Below, piece by piece: positions 1 through 9,555 of a stretch of 64,000 nt of DNA (positions are counted from its first letter, which is position 1; the number at the start of each line of letters is the position of its first letter). The notes beneath the pieces were generated by a model, which was not told where the DNA came from, searched no databases, and worked only from the letters and a program-made list of their open reading frames with translations. This DNA comes from Gigantopelta aegis (taxonomy: Eukaryota; Mollusca; Gastropoda; Neomphalida; Peltospiridae): NCBI RefSeq assembly GCF_016097555.1, contig NC_054699.1:4717669-4781668 (forward strand), given 5' to 3'. Made by a program: the position numbers and the translations under genes.

Positions 1-218
1 ATTTAACCAAAAATAGTTAAGACTGCTCAGCCAAAAGGTTTTTAAGGTGATTGTGAGCAATTGAACGGGCGCCGAAATAAAGTGCGTTAGACTACTTATA
101 AAAAAAATAAACATAAGAATTTTGAACTGCTTCGAAAACGTTTAAAGTCTAACTAGCCCAAAAAAAGAGGTTACTCACGGAGGCAAAGGAGGTTGGTAGG
201 AGGTTGGTAAAACAGGAC

Positions 219-1166
219 TCATGGCGAGGTGATGGACTGCCCAGGCCTGAAGTTGGGGAGTCCTTCAATCAAGACCTTGATATTCCTGTCGATGGCTGCC
301 GGATATATATCTCTCAACACTATCTTGAGGATACGATGAATCGTAGAGTTGGTCATATCCGGTATCAAGAGTCCTTGCCTGAACAGTCCGTCCTGTTGTG
401 CGGTCACGTGGATCTGGTTGCCAGGTGCTGATGTGTGAAGTTGGTATTTTCCAATTCCGTTGGGTAGTTTTCGCCAATTGTTTTCTTTCCAGAGTCCCTT
501 CAGTTGGTTGGTGTCAGTGAAATCGCCGTGGACAGCTCCCTGCCATTTGGATGGGATGTTGTCACAGACGATAGTCCATTCGGGTTGGTCGAGTCTCCCC
601 GGTTCGGACACCGTTGACATCTTCCTCCTCTTGGACTCCCGTCCGGCTGCAGGGTCAGCAACAACAGCAATGGAAGGCGCTTGTGGGCTCGCTGGGGGGT
701 CCGTCACGATGACGTGTCCAGTTTCCATATCAGCAGGTGGGTCGTCAGGAGGGATCGCCACTGTCAGTGGAGCTGACAGCTTTGGTCCCCCCTGTTCCGC
801 TCCTGGCGAGTGTTTCCGGTCAGAAACTGGGAGCGGCTGCGCAGAATGAACCGCCCCCGGTGGTTTAGCCACCGGGTTTGGATCACCCTGTCTCGCTCCC
901 GTTGGTCTAATCTTCCTCTTCGGGGCAGGTGGGACCGCCCCTGGCGGTTGAGCCGCCAGGTTTGGTCCCCCCTGCGAAGTCTTAGGTCGCCGCCTCCGGT
1001 TCCTCCTCTTCGATACTGATGAGTTGGTAGCTCCGTAACTCAAGGTTACAACAGCACTGTCTCCGTTGTGTTCAATGCGGTACTTGACTAGTGGGCCAAG
1101 TACACGCAACACAGCCCCCAGGGTGGGGGGCAGAGAAATCACCACGTTCTCGCTAGTCAACTTCAT
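219..1166 (-). CDS. Hypothetical protein, 315 aa, unknown function
   Basis: I do not recognise this protein. It is a single open frame starting at an ATG and ending in TGA. Residues 1-48 look like a small folded domain. Residues 51-60 are a basic cluster (KRRNRRRR). Residues 65-130 are low-complexity and Pro/Ala/Gly-rich, with three imperfect copies of a QGGPNLA..PPGAV pattern. Around 189-192 there is a KRRK cluster that could act as a nuclear signal. Residues 205-315 look globular, with many Trp, Ile and Leu. The segment is visibly richer in G and C than the DNA around it. It could be a host gene, or the gag/ORF1-like product of a retroelement; disorder, basic patches and lack of introns fit the latter, but no zinc knuckle is seen. 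The last 218 bases to the left show nothing I can identify. Confidence 0.5.
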   Translation of the reverse strand: MKLTSENVVISLPPTLGAVLRVLGPLVKYRIEHNGDSAVVTLSYGATNSSVSKRRNRRRRPKTSQGGPNLAAQPPGAVPPAPKRKIRPTGARQGDPNPVAKPPGAVHSAQPLPVSDRKHSPGAEQGGPKLSAPLTVAIPPDDPPADMETGHVIVTDPPASPQAPSIAVVADPAAGRESKRRKMSTVSEPGRLDQPEWTIVCDNIPSKWQGAVHGDFTDTNQLKGLWKENNWRKLPNGIGKYQLHTSAPGNQIHVTAQQDGLFRQGLLIPDMTNSTIHRILKIVLRDIYPAAIDRNIKVLIEGLPNFRPGQSITSP

Positions 1167-1833
1167 TGTCTGAAGGTCGAGGCAAGAATGCGCAAGAATC
1201 GAAGTGCAAGAATCGACTGAAATGCGTTACCGGTGTCGTCGCATTTATGCCAACGCTAAATAGCAACTTAACGTGAGGCCATGGTCGAAATATGCTTGAG
1301 CATAATAAAACTTACCTAAAGTTTGTTTATTAATTAAACTTGAGTCGTTGTTGCCAGCATTTCAAAGACCCGACAGAACAACCGCGATTGAAATAATGAA
1401 TCTAATGCACGCCTCTGGCACGTGATCACTATAGCGGCTGTTCTTTCTATACCGAGTGTTGATTGGACACAAACACCGCGCCTGCCTAAACAATTCTAGC
1501 ACTTACATCCGTTAATTGCTACACAATAAAAAAAAAACAGATTCAGTGTGTACTGCCAGTGTACAACGGAGTTAAGATTTTCCCATTCAACAGATCGCTA
1601 GTAATTATGTCACTATAATCAACTTTGTGACCAGACCATTGGCGGCAAAATCGAGGGAATTATAATGGCTAAATGGAGTTCGGTTCAAAAACGTCGTTGG
1701 CGGATGGCGGATACCGAGGGTGGCGTTATATCGAGGGAAATAAACATGAATGAAAACGGTACTTTAAAGAACGTTGGCGGTATGCGAGGTTGGCGTTAAA
1801 GCGGGGGGCAATAAATCGAGGGGACACTGTAGG

Positions 1834-1834
<1 letters not shown>
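1167..1834. other. Non-coding stretch upstream of the 315-aa ORF
   Basis: No gene is seen. The part next to the ORF repeats GATTCTTGC-like words and could hold its 5' leader. Between about 1685 and 1825 two imperfect direct copies of a block with the pattern GTTGGCGG...GAGG.TGGCGTTA...TCGAGGG stand about 85 bases apart, a remnant of an unidentified repeat. Confidence 0.4.
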
Positions 1835-1905
<71 letters not shown>

Positions 1906-1939
1906 TGTATGTATTACATAAAAAAAACACCACAAACAG

Positions 1940-2009
<70 letters not shown>

Positions 2010-2020
2010 GTATGTATTGA
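1835..2020. repeat. (TA)n and (TGTA)n microsatellites
   Basis: Two blocks of TA dinucleotides, each running into TGTA tetranucleotides (about 1837-1912 and 1949-2016), separated by a short AT-rich spacer. They adjoin the tail side of the S1 tRNA-like repeats to the right, whose own tail is a CATA repeat on the other strand, so they probably grew from such tails. Confidence 0.85.
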
Positions 2021-2740
2021 TGTATGAATATCTATATATTGTATATATGTCGAAGTTGACTATTACATACATAGATATTATCGCACTGGCGCAGGGGATA
2101 ATTAAATCCTTTCTGGCCTCCCGCAAATTGCAAGACTAACCACGATACGCTCTGAGCTATCGAAGCTTCCATAAAAGGAAGCTCTTTTAACTCAACCATA
2201 TGCATGGGGCCTACAATCTACGCGGTCGATCCCGCTTAATTGCATGAAACAGTGGGCAGACCTGGCACTGGCTAGTATGTATTGATGTATGAATATCTAT
2301 ATATTGTATGTATGTCGAAGTTGACTATTACATACATAGATATTAACGCACTGGCGCAGGGGATAATTAAATCCTTTCTGGCCTCACAAATTGTCCCATG
2401 CCGTTGCTGGGTCTCGAACCTGTGGCACCGATTCGCCCGCAAATTGCAAGACTAACCACGATACGCTCTGAGCTATCGAAGCTTCCATAAAAGGAAGCTC
2501 TTTTAACTCAACCATATGCATGGGGCCTACAATCTACGCGGTCGATCCCGCTTAATTGCATGAAACAGTGGGCAGACTTGGCACTGGCTAGTATGTATTG
2601 ATGTATGAATATCTATATATTGTATGTATGTCGAAGTTGACTATTACATACATAGATATTAACGCACTGGCGCAGGGGATAATTAAATCCTTTCTGGCCT
2701 CACAAATTGTCCCATGCCGTTGCTGGGACTCGAACCTGTG
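2013..2740 (-). mobile_element. S1 tRNA-like SINE, tandem copies (minus strand)
   Basis: Three head-to-tail copies of a repeat I call S1; the step between copies two and three is 316 bases. Read on the minus strand, S1 has a 5' leader, a short hairpin (GCTTCC/GGAAGC), a tRNA-like A box (TAGCTCAGAGCG) and B box (GGTTCGAG.CCC) about 55 bases apart, an unrelated body, and a CATA tail. That is the layout of a tRNA-derived SINE with an internal Pol III promoter. The copy at 2013-2272 has lost about 50 bases including the B box. The copy at 2589-2740 stops inside the B box, where the 125-bp array begins. No tRNA gene is implied: the acceptor stem is not maintained here. Confidence 0.75.
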
Positions 2741-3332
2741 TCAACAAGATTGTTTACTGGATTGAACACCACCATCACAAACATATATATTACATAAAAC
2801 ACCACCACCAACAGTTCAGTAACTTAATAACATGTTTTGGTATTTTTCCTTTTTTCAAATCAATGTCAACAAGATTGTTACTTGATTGAACATCACCATC
2901 ACAATCATATATATTACATAAAACACCACCACCAACAGTTCAGTAATTTAATGACATATTTCGGCATTTTTACTTTTTTCAAATCAATGTCAACAAGATT
3001 GTTTACTGGATTGAACATCACCATCACAAACATATATATTACATAAAACACCACCACCAACAGTTAAGTAATTTAATAACATGTTTCGGCATTTTGACCT
3101 TTTTCAAATCAATGTAAACAAGATCGTTTACTAGATTGAACATCACCATCACAAACATATATATTACATAAAACACCACCACCAACAGTTCAGTAATTTA
3201 ATGACATATTTCGGCATTTTTACTTTTTTCAAATCAATGTCAACAAGATTGTTTACTGGATTGAACATCACCATCACAAACATATATATTACATAAAACA
3301 CAACCACCAACAGTTCAGTAATTTAATTACAT
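2741..3332. repeat. 125-bp minisatellite, left block
   Basis: Five copies of a unit of 124-125 bases that begins TCAACAAGATTG and contains a run of CACCA trinucleotides and CATATATATTACATAAAA. Copies start near 2741, 2866, 2990, 3115 and 3240. Short histidine-rich open frames across it come from the CAC repeats and are not genes. The array is broken by a reverse transcriptase fragment and resumes after it. Confidence 0.85.
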
Positions 3333-3984
3333 ATCTCTTCTTCTGCCTATCAAGGTTATTTTCACTAATGGTTAACAATGGATGTATTCCTGATGAATGG
3401 CATCGCGGTATCTTGGTATGCATTTACAAAGGACATAATATGTCCAAATTAAGTCCAGATTCATACAGAGGGATTACGCTTTTATTTGTAGTTTTTAAGA
3501 TTTTTGAGAACGTTTTAGAATCATTAATGCCACAGCTAGTCTCATCGGCTGATTACCCGAATAATCATCAATGTGGATTTCAAAAAGGCCTGTCGAGCAT
3601 CGATGCTTCTTTTGTGTTACAAGAAACATTAAATCACTATAAGGAACGCAGTGACGGCACTTGTTTCTCATTTCTGGATAGTTCAAAAGCCTTCGATACT
3701 GTCTGGCATGCAGGTTTGCTATATAAACTATCAGAAATAGGAATCCCTCCTAAAGTCTGGCTTGTTTTGAACAGGATATATAGCAATGCCAAATCTTGTG
3801 TTTTTGTAAACAATATATACTCACAGTACTTCAGGCAACAAAGGGGGTTATGTCAAGGTAGTATTCTTTCTCCTAAACTATATGTTTTATACATAAACGA
3901 ATTGCTAAGCAAGTTAAGCGGATCAAAAAAAGGAACTATGATACTTGATGTTCACGTATCTTGCCCCACACAAGCGGACGATAT
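3333..3984 (+). mobile_element. LINE reverse transcriptase fragment in the array
   Basis: An open frame of about 205 codons encodes part of a non-LTR reverse transcriptase. Visible motifs are SYRGITLL (fingers), FLDSSKAFDTVWH (motif A with the catalytic Asp), QGSILSPKLYVLYIN (motif B) and QADDI (a variant of the YADD motif C). The frame runs from near 3368 but the N- and C-terminal parts of the protein are absent, and it ends by joining the 125-bp array within motif C. The protein is closely related to the longer LINE copy at 18712-20612. It fits the CR1/Jockey/L2 group; the exact clade is not determined. Confidence 0.8.
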
Positions 3985-4525
3985 TTTCAAATCAATGTCA
4001 ACAAGATTGTTACTTGATTGAACATCACCATCACAATCATATATATTACATAAAACACCACCACCAACAGTTCAGTAATTTAATAACATGTTTCGGCATT
4101 TTGACCTTTTTCAAATCAATGTCAACAAGATTGTTTACTTGATTGAACATCACCATCACAATCATATATATTACATAAAACACCCCCACCAACAGTTCAG
4201 TAATTTAATGACATATTTCGGCATTTTTACTTTTTTCAAATCAATGTCAACAAGATTGTTTACTTGATTGAACATCACCATCACAAACATATATATTACA
4301 TAAAACACCCCCACCAACAGTTCAGTAATTTAATGACATATTTCGGCATTTTTACTTTTTTTCAAATCAATGTCAACAAGATTGTTTACTGGATTGAACA
4401 TCACCATCACAAACATATATATTACATAAAACACAACCACCAACAGTTCAGTAATTTAATTACATATTTCTGCATTTTTAACTTTTTCAAATCAATGTCA
4501 ATAAGATTGTTACTGGATTGAACAT
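3985..4525. repeat. 125-bp minisatellite, right block
   Basis: Four to five further copies of the 125-bp unit, starting directly after the truncated RT motif C. The last copy changes near 4525 into ATCATGATCACCATCA-type sequence that belongs to the 86-bp array. Confidence 0.8.
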
Positions 4526-4750
4526 CATGATCACAAACATCATGATCACCATCATTCCCTAATCACCATCATCGTCATGATCATTCATGGATCAAATCAT
4601 CACATCATTTCATCACTTCATTCCTCACCATGGACACCACCCGTATCGCCATCTACTTACAAACAAATCATCGCCATGACCATTCACGGATGACATCATC
4701 AATTCATTCTTCGCCACGGATATTAACCTTATCGCCAGCTACTTATACAC
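4526..4750. repeat. Remnant of 86-bp minisatellite
   Basis: About two and a half diverged units of the array that is fully developed at 20658-22465. Shared words are CATCGCCATGACCATTCACG and ACCATGGACACCACC. The spacer that follows, to about 4890, matches 22485-22640. Confidence 0.75.
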
Positions 4751-4916
4751 ACTGAAATACAATATACATTAATCAATCTAACATGACATTTTATCCACGT
4801 CAACATTTTCTATTTGTTTTTCACAAATTCGTGTTTTGAATACTACGGATATCTTATACCAGAATTAACGTATATTGTATCTAAAAACAAATAATTAAAG
4901 TAACATACCCTAATTG

Positions 4917-5342
4917 TAGGGCCTCCACGAGTCCAACATATTGGACTCGAGTACTCGAGGCTCAAACTCGACCCGGACCAGAGTACCCGACACTTACACT
5001 AGATGATTATGTGATTAAGGAATAAAGTAAAATAGCATTATGCCCTCTTAATTCCAGCGCTGAACATGGATGCCAAATCATGCCATTGTATTGCATTTAG
5101 AAACCGGTTTATATGTTCGGTGTTGTGGCGGACGGACGGCCAGTTTAAAAAGAGACACTAGTGAATGAACATATAATTACTGTGTAACTTATATCGTTGA
5201 TTATCTACTGCTGAAAATATTGTATTATAGTTGATCATTGTGAAGCCATTCCACCTTGCACGGGTACTCGTGAATGTGAATGGACTCGAGTCTTGCTAAA
5301 CTCGACCCGTGCCCGAGTACTCGAGTACTCGTGAAGACCCTA
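4917..5342. mobile_element. hAT-like MITE nested in TTAA MITE
   Basis: A 426-bp element with inverted ends TAGGG.CT.CACGAGT. It interrupts the TTAA MITE just inside that element's terminus. Flanks CCTAATTG and CATAGTTA would be a decayed 8-bp duplication of CCTAGTTA, the sequence at this place in intact MITE copies. TAGGG ends and 8-bp duplications fit the hAT superfamily. The interior repeats GTACTCGAG-type words. Confidence 0.6.
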
Positions 5343-5627
5343 CATAGTTATTAAACACTATCAAAGCCGTTTTATAATTAAAATTAGAAGTTACTTATAT
5401 GTTATTGTTTTGATTATCTATTTTCGTACATGCAAAGCGTTTCTGGTCATCCAGGAATTTGTAATACCCCGAAATACATTATTATAATTCTAAAAACGCA
5501 CGTTCGTCTGAGAAGTAACGGTTATCGAGCCAAACTCTAGTATATATTTTAGACGTTATATCCCCATTTAAACGTCACATACTTTAGTTTCACTCTAGAT
5601 ATTATAACTTTATCCAGATATGTTACA

Positions 5628-5776
5628 GGGCCCATATTTTCGAAGCAATCTTAGGCTACTAAATCGTAAAACCATCGTAAGCTGAGACGTCACAATGGCG
5701 TGTGTTGTATTGACGTCACAATCTACGATGATTTTACGATTTCATAGCGCTAAGGTTGCTTCGAAAACATGGCCCC
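5628..5776. mobile_element. Fold-back MITE with CRE palindrome
   Basis: Nearly the whole element is an inverted repeat: GGCCCATATTTTCGAAGC at the left, and its complement at the right. The arms carry AAATCGTAAAA.CATCGTA. TGACGTCA lies near the centre. A second copy is at 59795-59936. It lies in the TTAA MITE between ATGTTACAG and GATTTGTAGATTA. Confidence 0.75.
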
Positions 5777-5938
5777 AGATTTGTAGATTAACCAAACTTG
5801 GGTGTCCATTTTGTAGGCCTAAAACTAAAAGTGGACGACAGTTCGTATCCATAACCGTTACTTCCCAGAGGCACGTGTGGTTTTAAAAATATGGGGAAAA
5901 ACTTCAGGTGTATGGAAAGTGATAATCTAAAATAGCAT

Positions 5939-6324
5939 TTAAAGGGACATACCCTAGTTTTTAAACACTACATATTTGGGTTTTTTTACTATTAGAGCCG
6001 TTTATGATCCCTGAAATCAAACATTACTTATATTTTATTGTTTAGATTATCCATTTCCGTAGAATCGACATGTTTCTGGTCATTCTGTTGTTTCTAATAC
6101 AACAAAATGCATTTTTTTTTGCTCATATTTTTTAAAACGCACGTGCGTCTGAGAAGTAGCGGTTATTGATTCCAGTTCTAGTCTATTTTTGAGGGTATTT
6201 CACAGTTTTAACGTCACTCTTCTTTCACACTTGTTGTAACTTTATCCAAAGTTATCCATGTTTGTAGATTAACTAAATTTAGTGTCCAGTTTTTATAAGT
6301 TAAAACTAGGGTCTGCACCTTTAA
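5939..6324. mobile_element. TTAA MITE copy B
   Basis: A 386-bp element starting TTAAAGGGACATACCCTAG and ending CTAGGGTCTGCACCTTTAA, bounded by TTAA on both sides. Its interior matches the 380-bp copies at 52158-52537 and 57756-58135, including the words ACGCACGTGCGT and TTTGTAGATTAA. TTAA duplications are used by Kolobok and piggyBac transposases. Confidence 0.8.
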
Positions 6325-6432
6325 TATTATTAACAAACAATGAATAAATTTGACATGTTTTAAAGTGGATTCCTTTTAAAATATTTTCTAGAGTGCCGGT
6401 TTTAATGAGCATCAGAACAAACCATTTCCAGT

Positions 6433-9165
6433 TCACAATTCGTTGGTTTCATCATATAGTTCGTTTGTAATCTTCAAGATTTTTTCATAGTACAATTCGC
6501 CACCAATAGTGAACGTTCGGGTTTGCGGAGTTTGATAACGCAACACGTGTGTCTCACTGTACCATTTATCGTGAAAGCGATCCCATTTCGTTAAATCACA
6601 TTTCACGCCCAGTGAATCGGAGACCTTAAACTGAATCGTTATGTCACTTGCACGAAAAGGTATGTAAAACGATTCGCCATGGTTTAGTACTTTCTCACGT
6701 GCTATTCTCTTTGTGTTGTATTTGATGATCATTTCAGATTTCCACAGACCCTCTGAAATAAACAGTATTCTTTCTTTTACAGGCGATAGAGGATTCGTTT
6801 CTTCTTGATAGCTGGAGTCAGATACTGAAATTGTTCTCTGCTTGGCATCTGTCGATCGTAAAAAAGGAAATGTTTTTGTTTCTACATGCACATGTTCTCT
6901 AGCTTTTCTCCTTTCTGCTTCCTGATCATTTTGGGTCATCGACTCGTATTTTAATGTGGCCTCTTTCTTCGTTATTCCTTCTTCTCTCTGGAGGTTTTCT
7001 ATAACCTTTGTTTTAACTGTCTGTTCATACATTGCATGCGAGAACAACGAGCCTGCAACAGAAGTAGCAGCTGCCGTCGTCGCTGATTGCGCGACGTCAA
7101 TGAATCCATCCTTCAGATGTGTTTTAAGTGGTCGATTTTCTCGAGTATCATCAGTGCGTTCTTCAATAAATCCCGAAACGGAATTGCGCATCGACATCGT
7201 TACATTATCAGTAATGTTTGTTATCAGTGCTTCAGCCATCCTCATTCGTAATCGCTTGGCGCTAGTGTTGACAGCAGTCATCTCGGGTGCATCTGTCTCG
7301 GTGGCCTCTATCTTTGTTACTCCTTCTCTCTGGGGGTCTTCTTTAACATTTATTTTAACTTTCAGTTCATACACTGCATGTGAGACCAACGAGCTTGCAA
7401 CAGAAGTAGCAGCCGCCGTCGTCACTGACTGCACGACGTCATTGAATCCATCCTTCAGATGTGTTTCAAGTAGTCGATTTTCTGAAGTATAATATATACG
7501 TTCAATAATAAATCCCGAAACGGAATTGCGAACCGACATGATTACATTATCAGTAACGTTTGTTTTCAGTGCTTCAACAATCTTCATTCCTAATCGCTTG
7601 GCGCCGGTGTTGACAGCAGCCATCTCGCTTGCATCTGTCTCGGTGGCCACTTTCTTTGTTACTCCCAATTTCTGGAGGTATTCTTTAACCTTTATTTTAA
7701 CTTTCAGTTCATACATTGCATGTGAGACCAACGAGCCTGCAACAGAAGTAGCAGCTGCCGTCGTCACTGACAGCACGACGTCAATGAATCCATTCTTCAG
7801 ATGTGTTACAAGTGGTCGATTTTCTCGAGTATCATCAGTGCGTTCTTCAATAAATCCCGAAACGGAATTGCGAACAGACATGGTTACATTATTAGTAACG
7901 TTTGTTCTCACTGCTTTAGCCATCTTCATTCGTAATCGCTTGGCACCGGTTTTGACAGCAGCCATCTCGAGTGCATCTGTTTCGGTGGCAAGTTTACCAG
8001 CAACAGCACCAGCCACCGCCCCGAATGTTCCACCAATAAGTGCTCCTGCAACCGTATGGCCAAGAACTTGTGTCACTGTCCATTCTTCTTTGTCTGCGTT
8101 GATTCTTTCCATCTCATTTGCCAGACCATAGACTGCACCACCAACTGCCCCGGATACTGCTCCAACACAAGCCCCTTTAGCGGCCGTTGATACTGCTGCA
8201 GTGGAAGCAAGTCGTCCAGCTATGGCAACTCCTGCGCCACTGGCCGCTGCTCCTGCTACACCGCCGATTAATGCACGTGTAACGTACGTCTTCCAGTCAC
8301 ACCCATTCTCAATGCAATCTCGTCCGAGCATGCGAGACCCACTTTGCAACCCTGCCCCTGCTAATGCACCGCCAAGCAAATCACATGTAACCACAACAGG
8401 GGTAGCTAATCCACCTGTAGCTAACGATAAAATCAAACCGCCGAAAAACAGTCCACTTGATATGACCATTTGCAGCATGCGTTGTCTGTATAAACATTTC
8501 TGTTCTTTAGTTTCGCAATGTGGCCAGAAAATAGCACGCCATCTGGATTTGGACAACCAACCACTGTCATAATCTATAGCATTGTTGTATCTAGCCCGGC
8601 TTTCTGGGTCATGCAGTATGGCAAAGGCAAAGTTGATTTCCTTTGCTATGTTTTCGTTAGCATTTTCCGGATTATGGTCTGGGTGCCACCGTCGAATCTG
8701 CCGATCGCGTGCTTGTTTGATCATTCGGTTTTGTTCTTCGGTGCTTTGTTTTCTAACCTTTTTCATATCGAGTTGGAGGATTTCATATAAATCCCGACCA
8801 CCTCGAAAACTTGATTGCTGAGCAAAATTTCGCCTCCGAATACATATCCGTTTATCCCGATTATCAGCATCAAGGTGTTCTTCAACCGTCTGGCAACTTT
8901 CACCATCATCACTTTTCTTGACAATTATATGTTTATCTCCTGTGTACTTCTGTACAGGAATTAAAGTGCCCGCTTTCTTTGAGGTCCTCCTTCTCGTTGC
9001 TACTTCATATCGAAATGTGTCATCAGTTTCATAGTACTCTCTTTGACCTGGACGAATAATAATTGATGAGTGTGATAACCAGCAGATTGGATCATATTTT
9101 GAATAGATGTAGAGAGTCACCAAGTGATCCTCTGTCTCATTGGAAATCAAAAGGCAGTTCTTCAT
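6433..9165 (-). CDS. J-domain protein with Gly/Ala segments and repeats, 910 aa
   Basis: The uninterrupted frame encodes, in order: an N-terminal domain (1-115, beta-rich by eye); a J-domain (123-200) with the HPD triad at 161-163, which in J-proteins stimulates Hsp70 ATPase; alanine/glycine-rich hydrophobic segments (236-392) with GxxxG-like spacing suggestive of glycine-zipper membrane helices; three tandem repeats of 114-115 aa (393-506, 507-620, 621-735), each with NSVSGFI and TAAATSVA; a charged linker; and a C-terminal domain (about 800-910). Large J-domain proteins like this are, as I recall, expanded in molluscs and cnidarians with no assigned role. Hsp70 partnership follows from the HPD motif; membrane insertion is inference. 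The start is the ATG 11 bases inside a probable splice acceptor. The paralogue at 24788-22738 has one repeat unit and a frameshift. Confidence 0.88.
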   Translation of the reverse strand: MKNCLLISNETEDHLVTLYIYSKYDPICWLSHSSIIIRPGQREYYETDDTFRYEVATRRRTSKKAGTLIPVQKYTGDKHIIVKKSDDGESCQTVEEHLDADNRDKRICIRRRNFAQQSSFRGGRDLYEILQLDMKKVRKQSTEEQNRMIKQARDRQIRRWHPDHNPENANENIAKEINFAFAILHDPESRARYNNAIDYDSGWLSKSRWRAIFWPHCETKEQKCLYRQRMLQMVISSGLFFGGLILSLATGGLATPVVVTCDLLGGALAGAGLQSGSRMLGRDCIENGCDWKTYVTRALIGGVAGAAASGAGVAIAGRLASTAAVSTAAKGACVGAVSGAVGGAVYGLANEMERINADKEEWTVTQVLGHTVAGALIGGTFGAVAGAVAGKLATETDALEMAAVKTGAKRLRMKMAKAVRTNVTNNVTMSVRNSVSGFIEERTDDTRENRPLVTHLKNGFIDVVLSVTTAAATSVAGSLVSHAMYELKVKIKVKEYLQKLGVTKKVATETDASEMAAVNTGAKRLGMKIVEALKTNVTDNVIMSVRNSVSGFIIERIYYTSENRLLETHLKDGFNDVVQSVTTAAATSVASSLVSHAVYELKVKINVKEDPQREGVTKIEATETDAPEMTAVNTSAKRLRMRMAEALITNITDNVTMSMRNSVSGFIEERTDDTRENRPLKTHLKDGFIDVAQSATTAAATSVAGSLFSHAMYEQTVKTKVIENLQREEGITKKEATLKYESMTQNDQEAERRKAREHVHVETKTFPFLRSTDAKQRTISVSDSSYQEETNPLSPVKERILFISEGLWKSEMIIKYNTKRIAREKVLNHGESFYIPFRASDITIQFKVSDSLGVKCDLTKWDRFHDKWYSETHVLRYQTPQTRTFTIGGELYYEKILKITNELYDETNEL

Positions 9166-9170
9166 TGTTT

Positions 9171-9200
9171 CAGACCTACAACAAAATCAGTATTAAGATT
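9171..9200 (-). other. Probable 3' splice site in J-domain gene leader
   Basis: On the minus strand a pyrimidine-rich tract ends ATTTTGTTGTAG (AG at 9177-9176), ten bases before the ATG at 9165. The same acceptor is kept in the paralogue (AG at 24800-24799). The simplest reading is an intron in the 5' untranslated region, which would place the promoter and the CA/GA microsatellite outside the coding exon. Confidence 0.55.
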
Positions 9201-9295
9201 AGTTATCTATTCGTCTGTCCACGAGTACGCGAGCGCGCACACACCAACATACACCCATCCACAAACACATATATGTACAAAACACATACAAACAC

Positions 9296-9310
9296 TCATA
9301 CATACACACA

Positions 9311-9408
<98 letters not shown>

Positions 9409-9409
9409 C

Positions 9410-9445
<36 letters not shown>

Positions 9446-9446
9446 G
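9296..9446. repeat. (CA)n/(GA)n microsatellite upstream of J-domain gene
   Basis: A CA-rich tract followed by a long GA run with a few CAGA interruptions. The same tract lies at the same place next to the paralogue (24921-24995), so it predates the duplication. It probably lies in the 5' intron or the promoter of the gene. Confidence 0.9.
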
Positions 9447-9555
9447 ATTATATCGCTTTTTTAATATGAATGGTAATAAAAATACAGCTTCTTCCTTTGT
9501 AAAGTGTCGACGTTCGTGTTCATAAATTACAAAATGACAATTGTAACAACGAACC

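Larger units (their letters stand above)
4895..5938. mobile_element. TTAA MITE copy A, with nested elements
   Basis: It begins with TTAA followed by an end of the type AG..ACATACCCTA, the terminus of a TTAA-targeting MITE family found intact at 5939, 52158 and 57756. It has been enlarged by a hAT-like MITE (4917-5342) and a fold-back MITE (5628-5776). Its right part is disordered and ends where a second family member starts. Compared with the other duplication copy (near 22640), everything from 4895 to 6324 is inserted DNA. Confidence 0.65.
3510..9555. repeat. Segmental duplication, copy 1
   Basis: The order RT fragment, 86-bp minisatellite, unique spacer (ACACTGAAATACAATATACATT...), J-domain gene, CA/GA microsatellite and post-microsatellite sequence (GTCGACGTTC.TGTTCATAAA) is the same here and at 18712-25105, in the same orientation. 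Copy 1 has additionally gained the 125-bp array and the MITE cluster at 4895-6324. The two copies differ at many sites, so the event is not very recent. Confidence 0.8.

Noticed and set aside
2707..4521. Histidine-rich short ORFs in the 125-bp array
   Set aside because: They arise from CAC/CAT words in each unit and are not conserved as frames across units.
6956..8572. Open frames of 120-200 codons on the plus strand over the J-domain gene
   Set aside because: They are antisense shadows of the real gene; the minus frame has domains and conserved motifs, these do not.
9063..9525. Open frames rich in RERE or SLSL in GA/CT runs (also 24686-25055, 43505-43835)
   Set aside because: Simple-sequence translations without any non-repeat conserved part.
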